This document shows positions 1-11,626 of a DNA stretch of 64,000 nucleotides, piece after piece (the first letter of the stretch is position 1; each line of letters begins with the position of its first letter). Position numbers and translations under genes: made by a program. Below the pieces are notes generated by a model that worked only from the letters and a program-made list of their open reading frames with translations, did not search any database and had not been told where the DNA came from. This DNA comes from Purpureocillium takamizusanense (lineage: Eukaryota > Ascomycota > Sordariomycetes > Hypocreales > Ophiocordycipitaceae): contig NC_063070.1 of assembly GCF_022605165.1 (NCBI RefSeq), positions 1,736,001-1,800,000 of the forward strand, read 5' to 3'.

Positions 1-1844
1 CGGGGTGGACGGTGCCAATGCCGACGAGGCGTCAGATCGGATCGCTCACAAAACAAAAGTCGCTGAAGCAGCCAACAGACCAATTGGCGAGAACGTCAAG
101 TTAAGTGACTTCGTATTTTCTTTTCTTTTTTTCCCTTTCCCAATAATTAAGTACACAACCCTCCAGCGTGTCCTGGCGGTCAGTAGTACGTAGTGATGCT
201 CGCTGACTCCCGACAATATGGCGCGCGTGGTGGAGCACCTCTCAGCACGTGGTGTTAGAATGAATGAAAGCCTGACTTCGTATGCCGCATCCGGGGATTA
301 ATTCGGGAGTTGGGCCCCGATCTGCGCCCACCTGATCGGCTCAAGGGCCTGGCAGATGCAGTTGCTCACGCCATTCGGCCCTTTGTGTTGAAATCGTATG
401 CGCCCGCTCGAATGGGTAGTCGATTTCGGCTGTTGCCGCTGGACTTGTGAGGAAACACTCCCTATCCGCAGGGTAGGCCAGTCGCCGCTGGGAGCAAAAC
501 AGAGGCCAAACATTCCAGTCCAGTTCTTCCAGTCCAGGTTCATCAGGCACCAGGAGTCAAGGGCCGACCACAGCTGGCCGCTGGCGTCTAGGTTCGACCA
601 TGATGGGGCGTGGGAGTGCAGCCGGCTGTCGGCGTCGCGCCTGTGGTGAGTGACCTTCACGATACAGGCATATTCTAGCACTCGGACCCGCCCACCCGGG
701 TTAGCATCCAGAAGCAGTAATATGGTGGCTTGGGCGGTTCATGCATTCGCCAGGGCCAAGCAGAACAGAATAATGAGCAAGAGCACATGTGCGAAGAATT
801 CGTCCGACATGCCTTTATATGCTTGCTTCATGCAGCTTGGGGTGTCAGAGAGCTACCGCCGCCGAACACCCTTGACCCCGCCTGTCATGCGGCTGCATTG
901 TCATGAAGAGACGGAGGGAACACAGCAAAGAGAACAGTGACGTTGAAGAGAGGGGCCGGCTTCCTGTTAGAACGGGGAACCCCCGTCATCAGAGAGAATG
1001 ATTACGAAGTAACTAACCTACGTACCTGCCCCGTTCGGCCCAACCCCCGCAACACGAAATGGGGACTCCAGAACATGCATGGATGGGCCCTAGCCGTGAA
1101 GTGGAAATCCTTCGCGCTTGGGAGCACGTCACGATTCTTGGCTGCAGGAACCATGGTACTTGCGCCCATCGCCAGCCCGCGGAGTTGGGTTCAAGGTGCT
1201 TACCAGAGGGATTCTGCTGACCTATTTGTCTCAAGGCGCCGGCGGAAGGCTCAAAACCGACGACTAGGGAGAGTCCAGTGGATTCGGCTGTGATGTTACC
1301 GCAGCGTCGACAACTCGGAATGTGTACACCTACAAAACAGTCAACAGTGAACAGTGAACAATAAGACGAGGCCACCAGCCTGAGTCACCAACACGGCCAT
1401 CAGCGCCGCCCCCCTCCCCCCCCCCCGGCTGCCGGCCGGCCAGTCTCTGCCGCTGCCCGCTAGAGAATTTTTTTGTTGGCCGTGCGCTGATCGCCCACGT
1501 GCGGACCAACTGCATCGCTCAGCATGACGCCAGGAATGGATTGCTTCGGCAAAGGAATTGCGACTTGCAGAGACACCCTTGTCTTCTGCTAATTTCCATG
1601 ACCTATGCTGAGGCTCACAGCCCCGCGCGCGGGCGGGCGCCGTGGATGCGCTTGAGCTGGACTGGACTGGACTGACTGACTGACATTGTCCACTCGCTCC
1701 CGAAAACAGTGAGCCGAAGGGGTGTCCGTCCTGTCGCATGTGCTTGTGTGTGTGTGTGTTTGTGTCTGCGCCTGCGTGTGTGAAGCCTCCGTCTTACTCC
1801 CACCGCACGCATCGCGACAGCCGGCCAACACCAAGAACACCATC
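1..1844. other. gene-free left edge and 5' region of the phosphatase gene
   Basis: No open frame here has codon bias or family features of a gene. Visible structure is low-complexity: a run of 11 C at 1416-1426, a GACTG/GACT tandem tract at about 1657-1684, and a GT-rich tract at about 1745-1780 just before the next gene, where it probably lies in promoter or 5' UTR. Confidence 0.5.
1745..1780. repeat. GT-rich microsatellite upstream of the HAD phosphatase
   Basis: An imperfect (GT)n tract lies 65-100 nt before the chosen ATG at 1845. Read in frame from an upstream GTG it would encode a Val-Cys run, which is why the longer frame was not accepted as the protein N-terminus. Confidence 0.6.
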
Positions 1845-2945
1845 ATGAGGTCCGTCGCGCTCAAGACGGTCGCCGCCGCCGCGGCCCTCGTCGCCGGCTC
1901 GGGCTCGCTCGTCGTCGACGCCGCGCTGCCGCCGCAAAAGTGCACCGCCGGCCCCGCGCTCAAGCACTGGCCGCCCGCCGCAGCCAAGGCCCTCAACGCC
2001 ATGATCGCCCGCAACGCGCACAATGGCAGCTACGCCGTCTTCGACATGGACAACACGAGCTACCAGTTCGACCTTGAGGAGTCGCTACTGCCCTATCTCG
2101 AGAACAAGGGCGTCCTCACCCGCAACACCATGGACCCCTCGCTCAAGATCGTGCCTTTCAGGGACACGCCCTCCCACAACGAGAGTCTCTACAGCTACTA
2201 CAACCGCCTATGCGCCATTGAGGACGCCGTCTGCTACCCCTTTGCGGCGCAGGTCTTTAGCGGCATCCCCTTGCGTGACCTCAAGCGCCACGTCGACGAC
2301 CTCATGGCCCTCAACGGCACCGTCCCTACCACCATGTTCGACGGCGACGACAAAGTCGTCAAGACAGAGGTCAGCCCGCCCAAGGTCTTCCGCGGCCAGG
2401 TCGAGCTGTACAACAAGCTCATGAACAACGGCATCGACGTCTACGTCATCAGCGCCGCCTCCGAGGAGCTCGTGCGCATGGTCGCCTCAGACCCCAAGTA
2501 CGGCTACAATGTGCCCCCCGAAAAGGTCATCGGCGTCAGCCTGCTCATGAAGAACCTGACGTCGGGCGCCGTCACCGCCGCCCGCAAGCAGATCGCCGAC
2601 GGCGACTACAGCGAGAGCGCCAACCTCGATCTCGTCATGACGCCCTTCCTGTGGACGCCCGCCACCTGGAAGACAGGCAAGTGGGCTGCCATCCTATCCT
2701 ATATTGACGAGTGGAAGCGCCCCATCCTCGCCGGCGGTGATACGCCTGATAGCGACGGGCCCATGATCTTCCACGGCGTCGACGTCGAGCGCGGCGGCAT
2801 TCACCTCTGGATCAACCGCAAGGAAAAGTACTGGAAGCAGATTAACGAGATGCGCACCAACTTTGCCGCCGCCCAGAGGCGCGAGGGCGTTCCCGTCACA
2901 GCCGACAAGAACTGGGTCGATGTCACGCCCAAAGATATTCTGTAG
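1845..2945 (+). CDS. secreted HAD-superfamily phosphatase, phosphorylcholine phosphatase-like
   Basis: Single-exon gene of 366 aa. The frame is open from 1722, but only from a GTG and through a GT microsatellite. The ATG at 1845 gives a clear signal peptide (about residues 1-26, Ala/Val-rich, ending near VVDA). All HAD motifs are visible: the nucleophile loop DMDNT (67-71), SAA (203-205), lysines near 276-279 and the metal loop GDTPDSD (298-304). From family knowledge, DMDNT/SAA/GDTPDSD is the signature of Pseudomonas phosphorylcholine phosphatase PchP, a secreted enzyme releasing choline and phosphate. Several N-x-S/T sites fit passage through the secretory pathway. I infer extracellular or cell-wall phosphate/choline scavenging. 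The substrate is unproven and another small phosphomonoester is possible. Confidence 0.82.
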   Translation: MRSVALKTVAAAAALVAGSGSLVVDAALPPQKCTAGPALKHWPPAAAKALNAMIARNAHNGSYAVFDMDNTSYQFDLEESLLPYLENKGVLTRNTMDPSLKIVPFRDTPSHNESLYSYYNRLCAIEDAVCYPFAAQVFSGIPLRDLKRHVDDLMALNGTVPTTMFDGDDKVVKTEVSPPKVFRGQVELYNKLMNNGIDVYVISAASEELVRMVASDPKYGYNVPPEKVIGVSLLMKNLTSGAVTAARKQIADGDYSESANLDLVMTPFLWTPATWKTGKWAAILSYIDEWKRPILAGGDTPDSDGPMIFHGVDVERGGIHLWINRKEKYWKQINEMRTNFAAAQRREGVPVTADKNWVDVTPKDIL

Positions 2946-3635
2946 GATAGCCAGCCTCGTATATTCTCTATAAGAATTCAAGTACATATGTTGCTCTCCT
3001 ACTCCAATGACTCGCTGTGGGTCCGATTCCATGCATGCCATGCTTCAGCCTGCCTTCTAGTTGTGCTCGGATGTCAAATGGATTTCATGTTCTTCCAGCT
3101 TGTTCTACGGGGACCTATGCGCTTACATGCGCATGACACAATCTTGCAGAAGATCCCAGGCCCCATCTACAGTCGAAGAATATTGGAATTGACCTCTTCC
3201 GTCGCCGTCATCATCCCGTGCCCGGCTGCGGCAGCCTGATGGGGGAAGTGAGCAGCACCATACCTAACGACCTCTATATTCACCCTACGCTGCATATGGT
3301 ATAGAGGCCAATAAAAAAGGAGCCGCATTCACTCGAGTCAGAACAGCCATAGTAACTCTGAAGATACGGCCCAGGCGCGGTGGGAGCGAGCCCACTATCC
3401 GGCTCGGCCGCAGCAGTTAGCAACTTATAAAACCGGATCCGAGAGCCTGCGCGACTTGGGTACTACATGATGCAAGATCGCGCGTCCTCACATCAACTGG
3501 CAGCTTGAAGTTAGCACAGCAACCACAAGGAAGTACAAAGTATTGTCTACTTATATGCCGCTCACTAAAGGTACAATCCGGGCAGGGGTATTCCCAAGAA
3601 AGTCTGACAATTGCAGACGCTAAAAATTACTGCGC
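2946..3635. other. intergenic, convergent 3' regions
   Basis: This lies between the stop codons of the phosphatase (+) and the N-acetyltransferase (-), so it should hold both 3' UTRs. I see no coding signal. A TATAAAA string near 3426 has no gene placed to use it. Confidence 0.5.
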
Positions 3636-4776
3636 TCAGCTCGATGCGGGGAGCGCTATATCCCATCCGTCTACACACTTGGCCTCCTCTTCGGTCATTC
3701 GGATTCCAAAGTAATCCAGCAGCGCTTGGATCCTTCCCTCTTCTGAATTCACCTGGTGCACGACCTGCGTCTTGCCCCCCATGTTGACCTTGACCACGTC
3801 GTTTACCAGCATGACCTTGCCAACGACATGCACCTTGTCGTCGCCACACGTACTCTGGTTGATGCTTGTCTGCCACGCCTCAACGTCGGCGAAGTGGACG
3901 GGCTCACCCTGCCGCAGGAAACGCACGACGAGGACGGTCCAGCGGTGCGGTGTCTTGGCGCTCGTCCACCAATTCTGCACCTCGAAGTCCTCCTGGAAGA
4001 ACTCGACCTCGGCGAAGCTATAGAACGAATTCCACTCCCGGTTCGCACCGTTGCGGTACTGGTAGATCCAGAGCTTGGGCTCCCGGAGCCGCTGTTTGGG
4101 GATGTTGTCGTACACGAGGCGCACCTGCTGAGGGCCAAGGTTCTGCACCGCGGTGCCTGCGCCGTCCATGGGCAGGGGCGAGGTCGGTCCGTCGCCGCCA
4201 AAGGCCACGTCGGCGCTGAACTTGGCGCCGCAAGGTAGGTGAATGATGTTGTTGATGTGTGTCCTGCGATGGCGACCGTCAGAGTTTGTCTGTGGTATGC
4301 ATCTACTTCCCAAGTCTGAACGGTGTTGAGGAGGTAGTTCAGTTCAGTGCTGCTCACCAGCCCTGATATTCGCCCCGGGGTTCGCCGTCGGTCCTCGTGC
4401 GGTTGCGCACCCCCGTCATGTAGACGTGGAATCCCAAACCCCGCAGCATGTGATGAAAGAAGATGCTCAATTCCATGCAGTAGCCGCCTCGACCGTTGTG
4501 CGGCGGCTCCATCATCTTGGAGTAGAGCGACCTGGGGTTAATATCGACGCGGTGCGTCGGCGAGTAGTGGACAGTGAGGTTCTCATAGGGAAACGTGGTA
4601 ATTTGGCAGCGGAACAGGATGCGAAGACACTCTTCGGTCTTGGGAATGGCAGATGGCGTGCTGATGTATTGGGCGTACTGCGCTGGCAGCGAGATGCGCC
4701 GAAGCCATGCCGCTACCTGGTCATCCGAGTAGACAGACTGCTGGGGCTCGGGGTCGTGAAACTCGTCAATGGCCAT
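3636..4776 (-). CDS. arylamine N-acetyltransferase
   Basis: Two exons on the minus strand, 4776-4358 and 4263-3636, with an intron (4357-4264, GTGAGC...CAG) that joins TG|G into one Trp codon. The product is 348 aa. The frame continues upstream to a GTG, but the first ATG (4776, reading MAIDEF) is chosen. The catalytic triad is intact: Cys100 in RGGYCMEL, His142 in the newly joined WTHINNI, and Asp158 in DVAFGG. The family transfers acetyl (or malonyl/propionyl) from CoA thioesters to arylamines and hydrazines in the cytosol. In fungi, NATs detoxify plant benzoxazinone-derived aminophenols and anilines. The intron falls just before the catalytic His, so an unspliced reading would be inactive. 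The exact acyl donor cannot be told. Confidence 0.88.
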
Positions 4777-5881
4777 GTTGAAGAACCCCACGCTTCCAAG
4801 ACGGGCCTTCCGCGAAAACAGACCGTGTATGATTCAAAACGCGATACGTGTGCAAGCCAAGAAAAGACGTCTCAGTCGTGTCCTCGATGTGAGGTAAGGT
4901 TTGACACTCGGCCATTGCGTGACCCAGCGCTTGAAATTGACCATTGGACCCTTCACATGACTACACCGCCTGCCGTCCGTTTATGGAGAAAAGTGTTAAT
5001 TACTGCTCGGCGGCTAGACATGGATGATAGCCGTATCGAGACTGGCACGCAATTCGCTCGACTTGAGCATTCAGAACAGTCTACGCCGTGCACCTCAGCC
5101 AGGCTACCTCGTCGCGTTTTCACTCTTTCTGATGTAGACAACTCCCCTACTGTGCCGGGCTCCGTAAATGAAAGCAAAATTTCCATTTCACGATAGAAAG
5201 CGCCGATAAACCCATTAGTTCTGGACAAAGACGTTGCCGCTATCGGTCTCTCCAGTAATGACTAACAGTCACAGTTTGTGAAGCCGTGGGGGTAGTGCAT
5301 AATATGAGGGAGCCCTTTCATTCATTCTCTTCTCTACTTCGTACATTAGATCATCTGCGCATGTTTTGGACAGGGCAATTCACTTAACGTGCAGCTTCTG
5401 TTGTAAACCAGTAGGGAGAGGACCTGGACATTTGATCCTCGTCAGTAGCTGTGCGGCCTGCTGCGGATCAGGTGCATTGGCAGGCATCCCAGCGTTCTGC
5501 ATTCGTATGTGTGGCTTCACAGCTGCCAACGGAGTTCACGACAAACACAATAGTACCCCGACGTTGCCCTTGTGTTTTGCAGAGTCTACAAGAGACAGAC
5601 GTGTAATACGCGAAAAGATAAACATCAATAGGAGGATTTGTGATGGTGGGTTCACTTGATGTTGCCCTTTTTTGGATGGATGGAGTTGATGCCTGGCTCC
5701 ATGCCGCGTCTGCCCACTGTCGCTCGAATCGGCCCAGATGACGCAGCTGCAGGCATTTCCCACTCCGCCGCTCATCTCTCCACCACCACCGACAGCCAGC
5801 AACTACCTCGGGTTGCGTCCGTCTGTGCCCCGTCAATCGAGTAACCCATCGTCGAGGCGTCACATCGTCACCACTGTGACT
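4777..5881. other. divergent promoter region between NAT and AIM18
   Basis: About 1.1 kb separates two divergently transcribed genes. No supported frame occurs. One copy of the recurring intergenic 10-mer TACTTCGTAC lies at 5335-5344. Confidence 0.5.
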
Positions 5882-7060
5882 ATGCTTCGACCCGCGGCCC
5901 TCGCCCGGCCGGCTCGTCTCTCGAGCCGGATCCTCAACAGCCGCACCGCCGCAGCCTCCGCCGCACGCCGCACGCTCTTCACGCAGCGCCAGTCCACGCG
6001 TGCGACCCAAGACTTCGACCTCAACAAGCTCAACGCGAAGCGCCGCGACTACGAGCAGAACCGCACGGCGTTCCTCGCGGCGGGCGCCGTCGCCGGCATA
6101 GTCTCGTTCGTCTACACGGCGTGGAAGCTCAAGAAGGCCCTCGAGGCCGAGCGGGAAAAGGAAAGCAGCCTATCCGTCAAGTGCGACGCCCCGCCGTCCG
6201 TGCCGACCGAGACCTTCAAGACCGAGGCCGGCGAGCGGCGCAAGGTTGTGGTGCACGATGAAGAAGGCCGCGAGCTTGTGCCCACGGGTGACTCGACGGT
6301 CCCGGCTTTCCCGCGCCTCATCGACGTCGACGTCCCGGCGTCGCAGAACAACGGCCCCGTTGCCACCTCCCTTATCGACCAGGACGGCGTCGAATTCACG
6401 CTCGTGGGGCTCGGCATGCGGTCGGTGACCTTTATCGGTCTGCAGGTCTACCTCGTGGGCTTCTACGTGGCGACGCAGGACGTGGCTCGCCTGCAGCACT
6501 ATCTCGTCAAGAAGATCAACCCGGTCGCCACTACGCTTATCCCCTCGGAGAAGCAGGACCTGCGTAAGGCGCTGTTGGACGCTACTGAAGGCGAGGAGAC
6601 GTGGGACGCGATCTTGCGCGAGGCAGGCTGTCGCAGCGTCTTCCGCCTCACGCCCGTCCGCGACACCGACTTCCACCACCTGCGCGACGGCTTTGTGCGG
6701 GCCATACAGGCGCGCTCGCTGCGGAGCGCGGCATACAACGATGAGGCCTTTGGCGCCGCCATGAAGGAGTTCAAGGGCTTGTTCAACCGCGGGTCGGTCC
6801 CCAAGAAGAAGGAGCTGCTCCTGTATCGCGACGCCGACGGCGCGCTATCCGTCCTTTACGGTGACGGCACGACCAAGAATAAGGACGGCAAGAGGGACCG
6901 TATGGGCGGCGTGGCTGACGAGCGCGTCTCGCGGTTGCTGTGGCTCAACTACCTGGCAGGGAAGAATGTCGCATCCGAGGGCGCGCGGCAAAACATCATT
7001 GACGGAGTCATGGAGTTCGTGGAGCGACCAGTGGGCACCGTTGCAACGCAGGTCGTATAG
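5882..7060 (+). CDS. AIM18: mitochondrial chalcone-isomerase-like protein (AIM18 family)
   Basis: Intronless, 392 aa. The frame is open from 5738, but the ATG at 5882 gives an Arg/Ala-rich presequence without acidic residues (about 1-40), as expected for mitochondrial import. A hydrophobic segment follows at about 63-80. The second half carries the chalcone-isomerase-like fold, with the hallmark stretch around VGLGMRSVTF and VYLVGFYVA. From family knowledge, yeast Aim18/Fmp22 and Aim46 are inner-membrane proteins of this fold that lack known isomerase activity and bind heme. The biochemical role in filamentous fungi is unknown. Convergent with the glutaredoxin gene, 304 bp between stops. Confidence 0.82.
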   Translation: MLRPAALARPARLSSRILNSRTAAASAARRTLFTQRQSTRATQDFDLNKLNAKRRDYEQNRTAFLAAGAVAGIVSFVYTAWKLKKALEAEREKESSLSVKCDAPPSVPTETFKTEAGERRKVVVHDEEGRELVPTGDSTVPAFPRLIDVDVPASQNNGPVATSLIDQDGVEFTLVGLGMRSVTFIGLQVYLVGFYVATQDVARLQHYLVKKINPVATTLIPSEKQDLRKALLDATEGEETWDAILREAGCRSVFRLTPVRDTDFHHLRDGFVRAIQARSLRSAAYNDEAFGAAMKEFKGLFNRGSVPKKKELLLYRDADGALSVLYGDGTTKNKDGKRDRMGGVADERVSRLLWLNYLAGKNVASEGARQNIIDGVMEFVERPVGTVATQVV

Positions 7061-7364
7061 ATCCTCTCGCAGGTCTTGTAGGAATAGGCACCTCGTGTCA
7101 TGTGTACCACGTTGCGCCCACGACGTCATGTACGCTTAGATGGAGAAGCGACTCCAGGGTATTAAAGTCAAACACGGCTCTGTTGTTTGACGAGTGTTGT
7201 CATCGCACCACAGACTTTGTTTCAAACACTGCCCGCGTCTATATACATGCGTCTAGTGTGTCGCCTTTCATCCTACATCGACAATACCCCGTCACAGTGC
7301 ATAATCTCCTTACAGGCTCCTATCGCCGCCTCAGCTCGTGCCACCTACCTCGTGAAGGGGTTTC
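7061..7364. other. convergent 3' intergenic region
   Basis: 304 bp between the stop codons of AIM18 (+) and glutaredoxin (-). Expected to hold both polyadenylation regions. No gene seen. Confidence 0.5.
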
Positions 7365-7837
<473 letters not shown>

Positions 7838-9854
7838 GGTTGCTTGACGTGACTGTGTCGTGGAGAAGAAGTGTCGAAAAACTGGGAACATGGAGGGTCT
7901 AGGCAACAATTGGGGCGGCGATGGGCAGGTGAGGGGGCAGATGCGCGTTGATATACGGTACGACGTAGGATGAGTGGTGCTACGTTGAGAGGAAGGCTGC
8001 GGGGTGTGTTGAATGGATTTGTAACAGAAGCGGACGGGAGGTCAATGATGCAATCCCAATTTTCGGTGCCACGGCCTCGCCCAACACTGCTAGAGTAGGT
8101 ATAGGGCGGGCTGGGCAGGCAAGGGCGGGCCGGTGGTGGATACAGGTACGTACCTACTAAGGTTCCAGAAGCCTGATCCCCTGGACGGGAACGATTCTTG
8201 CCGCATCAGGCGCTGGCCCGTTGGGTGGCGCGGGCTTGCAGGCCAGCGCGCTCGCTCGCATTGCGGCTTGACAGAAGTTCAAGACGAGGCTGCCAACGCC
8301 ACCTCGGCTCGGTTTCCAGGTAGGGGCTCCTGCACCAGCGACTCGATATTATTAATGGAGGCTTTGTCATGGTATGTCGTTGGCTTGTGTCACCATCTCG
8401 GTATGCACACAGTGTCGTCCTCTGGACCAATCCAGTTTCTTCATGCCGCTGCCACTGGCCTTGGTGTCAGCAGAGGCTCCCTGCCCGTGATCAACGGCCC
8501 GATCAGCATCTCACCAGGTACTGTAACGGCCCGTTGCCGCTTTCCTGGGTGCAACTTTAACATGTTATAAGGACCATGCCCCTGTAAAACTGGCAAGACG
8601 GCGACAGCATCTGAAACTTCACGGCGCGTGATATGGCCCGGGTATATACTGCACACGTCCTGAATCCAGGAACCGTGTCCCGGTCACTGGATGGAACATG
8701 GTGTTTATAGAGATGGTTTTAAGTGACTAAGGCCGCGCTAGCTGCCCGCCTAATGCACGTGTACACATGTTTCATCATAATAAGCCGTGTTCTCATGTTG
8801 CGCATTCAGTGCTGGTAACTGGTCGTCCCCAAAATGTTCCTTGTGTCACACCTGGCGATCAGAACTACCGCGCGCTCTCCAACTGGTGGGGGTAAACAAC
8901 AGAGCAACGCAGTATAAATTCTGAATGGCCATGTAATATTTGTAGAAATAATGGACGGCATGAAAGTTCATCGCAAGAATTGTAGCATACTCCCGGGTAG
9001 GCTGACTTGGAAGTTGGGAATATCCCCAATTCGACTTGCTACACGACCCAACTGGGCGTACGTCATTCGGACCGAGCTTACCGGGGCACGTCAAGCATCA
9101 AGGAGATCAAACCGCGAGACGCCCGGCATGGCATTCCAAGGGTTCGAGGACATTGGTTCCAACCGACAGCAGTCTTTACCTCAAGCGTCTGGGACTTGGG
9201 GTGGAATCCGATACGGGCTGGGCGACAAAGAGACAGCCTGCATCACCTGATCAGCTGAGCTCGCTTGTTGCGCAAGAGGACCCCTGTAGCTGCCTCAGCC
9301 CCGCGATCCGCATAATTTTCGGCCAGGTTTCTCCTTGCTCAAGTGCAGCCCTTCACATCACCACCAGCCCCAAGTCGCGGTCAATCGCAGGCTTCACCAC
9401 GCGCGCATTCATCATCCTGCTCATCTGTTTTAGCGTTTATACGGTGGATTTACTCTTCATTGTCTCTGCGTACCAGCCCAGTCCGGTCTTCTTGGGTTAG
9501 CTACGCGCCTCGGAGCGAGCGGTAACTTTGATTCTCCAGGACATCATCGATCCCGACCTTTCTCGCTTCCTCGCTGGCGAACTCACGAGCGCGACCCCGA
9601 GGCCTCCGAGACCCGCAGCGATATAGCCACTTAGCTTCCACTAATCGTCACCGCTCGCCGCATCGCCTGGCCGCAGTCGCAGCGTCCTGCAGCTCCAAAA
9701 ACGACATCGCTCAGCCGCTCCAGCGTCACACAGCTACCCCACGCCCTGCCGCAACTCGACTTGTTGCCACCCCCCGGCTGCATCCCTGGACGGAATAGAA
9801 GATTGGTGACGTACGAGGTGTCCTTTTCGGGTCACCTTACCAACGAGAGGCAAG
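7838..9854. other. large intergenic region between glutaredoxin and the BAG gene
   Basis: Two kilobases between divergent genes with no frame I can support. From 9135 to 10043 there is no ATG on the plus strand at all, which matters for the start of the following gene. Confidence 0.5.
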
Positions 9855-10922
9855 GTGGATTCCAGACAGATCGCCGCGGCATCCTCTGGAGCCTTGCAAA
9901 ACATCACGTCCTACCTCAACGGGACTCTCGTCAACCTCTCGTCCGCCTTCCAAGACTCCAGCGAGTACCTCTCCGAGACCCTTGGCGTACCGCCAGGGCT
10001 CCTCTATAGCAGTCTCGCGGCGCTCGTCGCCGTTCCCATCACCATGTCAAGATATGGCTGGTCGCTCAAGCGCGATTCTCCCTACGGCTCTCTCTCGAGC
10101 GGCATCCCCGCAGTGACGGATGACGACTTTTCCTACATCACGTCGCAGGACCTGGATGACGGCCCCTTGGGTGCAACGGATGGCCGTTACCATCCTAGGT
10201 CACAGTCCGCCGCCCCTCCGACACCAGATGATGACGTCCTCATCATCAAGAACAAGGGAGTCACGTATCCGGCTCACTTCCCGGCATATTCCATTGGCGA
10301 CGGCAAGCTGCGCGTGAGGGATGTGCGTGCGCGCGTCGGATTGATGATGGACCTATCGGAGCGCGCGACTCGGCGCGTGAAGCTCCTTTACAAGGGCCGT
10401 CAGCTCAAGGAGCCCGCAGCGCCGGTCCGCGACTACAACGTCAAGAACAAAAGCGAGCTTATGGCCGTTCTCTCCGACGCCAGCAACGAGGACAGCGCGT
10501 CTGACGAGGAAATGGTGATTGTTGACGATGCCGCACACGGGGATAAGTCGAAGCGCCGCAAGAAGCGAAAGGGCAAGAAAAGGGCCAACAGAGACGACGG
10601 CGACTCTGCCAGCACCGGTTCCGCGAGATCCCCGCCCCCGCCCGCGGCCGGTAGTGGGGCCTTGAGGCGCATCGACGAGCTGTCCACCGAGCTCACGACC
10701 AAGTATCTACCTCTGTGCGTGCAGTTCACTGCAGCACCGCCGTCCGACCCCAAGGTCAGGGAGGACGAACACAGGAAGCTTTCCGAGACGCTCTTTCAAA
10801 ATATCCTTCTCAAGTTGGACGGGGTGGAGACGGAGGGCATCGACGAGGTGCGGACTAAGCGGAAAGAATTGGTGCAGCGAGTCCAGGAGGTGCTGAAGGG
10901 TTTGGACGCTGCTAAAGGTTGA
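9855..10922 (+). CDS. membrane-anchored BAG-domain co-chaperone (start uncertain)
   Basis: An open frame of 355 codons beginning at a GTG (9855). The first in-frame ATG is at 10044 and would give 292 aa. Upstream of that ATG the frame still looks coding: a hydrophobic segment (about 49-62, LLYSSLAALVAVPI) leads into the SRYGWS motif. Next come an acidic linker, a ubiquitin-like region (about 128-210, with KLLYKGRQLKE), a Lys-rich basic patch (about 235-245) and a C-terminal three-helix BAG domain (about 268-352). BAG domains bind the Hsp70 ATPase domain and promote nucleotide release. Ubiquitin-like plus BAG architecture matches yeast Bag101/102- and Snl1-type proteins at the ER or nuclear envelope. 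A non-AUG start, an undetected 5' exon far upstream, or a sequence error at the start are all possible. Confidence 0.75.
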   Translation: MDSRQIAAASSGALQNITSYLNGTLVNLSSAFQDSSEYLSETLGVPPGLLYSSLAALVAVPITMSRYGWSLKRDSPYGSLSSGIPAVTDDDFSYITSQDLDDGPLGATDGRYHPRSQSAAPPTPDDDVLIIKNKGVTYPAHFPAYSIGDGKLRVRDVRARVGLMMDLSERATRRVKLLYKGRQLKEPAAPVRDYNVKNKSELMAVLSDASNEDSASDEEMVIVDDAAHGDKSKRRKKRKGKKRANRDDGDSASTGSARSPPPPAAGSGALRRIDELSTELTTKYLPLCVQFTAAPPSDPKVREDEHRKLSETLFQNILLKLDGVETEGIDEVRTKRKELVQRVQEVLKGLDAAKG

Positions 10923-11626
10923 TTGAGCAGTCGCGGGCTTGCATCCTGTTTCAGAGACTTAGGGGAAGTTGGACACCATGGCGAGACACGGGTCGTATAT
11001 GGCCTTAGTTACTGGCGTTGTGGCATGCATTGCAGAGACACCTGAGACTGCTGCCAGATACTGGCAGTCATAGAACCTGTACAACAATCTAGAGCAGCAG
11101 GTCATTGAGGCCGCATCGACGACCCTGAATTGACAGGTAGACTCCAAAAGCGCACAACGACTGAGCACAACCGTGACTTGATCTGCTCAGGCTACCTGCC
11201 AGTGAACAAACATGAGTCCATTGCAGCCGTGGAGTGATAATATGAGGTAACTGGTATTGACGTCGTACTAATTTGAGATCACGTGGTCCGCTCGCGGCGG
11301 AGAATCTCCGGCTCTGCTTGGTAGGTCTCGCAGCCCTAAAGCACAATGCGGCTGGGAGCCCTCCTCGCTACACCCCAAAAGCCACTTTCCCCTGTTGGGC
11401 TAGCGCACATTGGCCCAAAGGCACAACGAGCCCTCAAAGCGGAACTTGGATTTTCTCGCCGTCAATCACTGTCGCGACCATCATCAACACCTCGCCCAGG
11501 GACGACTAACCCCAGCAGCACAGCAGCAGATTCTCGCCGGTCCGGTCGGAGGATTTGTGTGTCATCGTCGTCGTCTGAGCTGTCGCCTTTCCTTCGTTTC
11601 CTTTTCGCCTCCACGAAACCGATACG
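10923..11626. other. intergenic, promoter of RPL16
   Basis: Between the BAG gene stop and the ribosomal protein ATG. Pyrimidine-rich blocks just before 11627 are typical of ribosomal-protein promoters or leaders. No other gene seen. Confidence 0.5.

Noticed and set aside
1722..1844. Longer N-terminus of the HAD phosphatase
   Set aside because: Begins at GTG and runs through a microsatellite; the ATG at 1845 gives a normal signal peptide.
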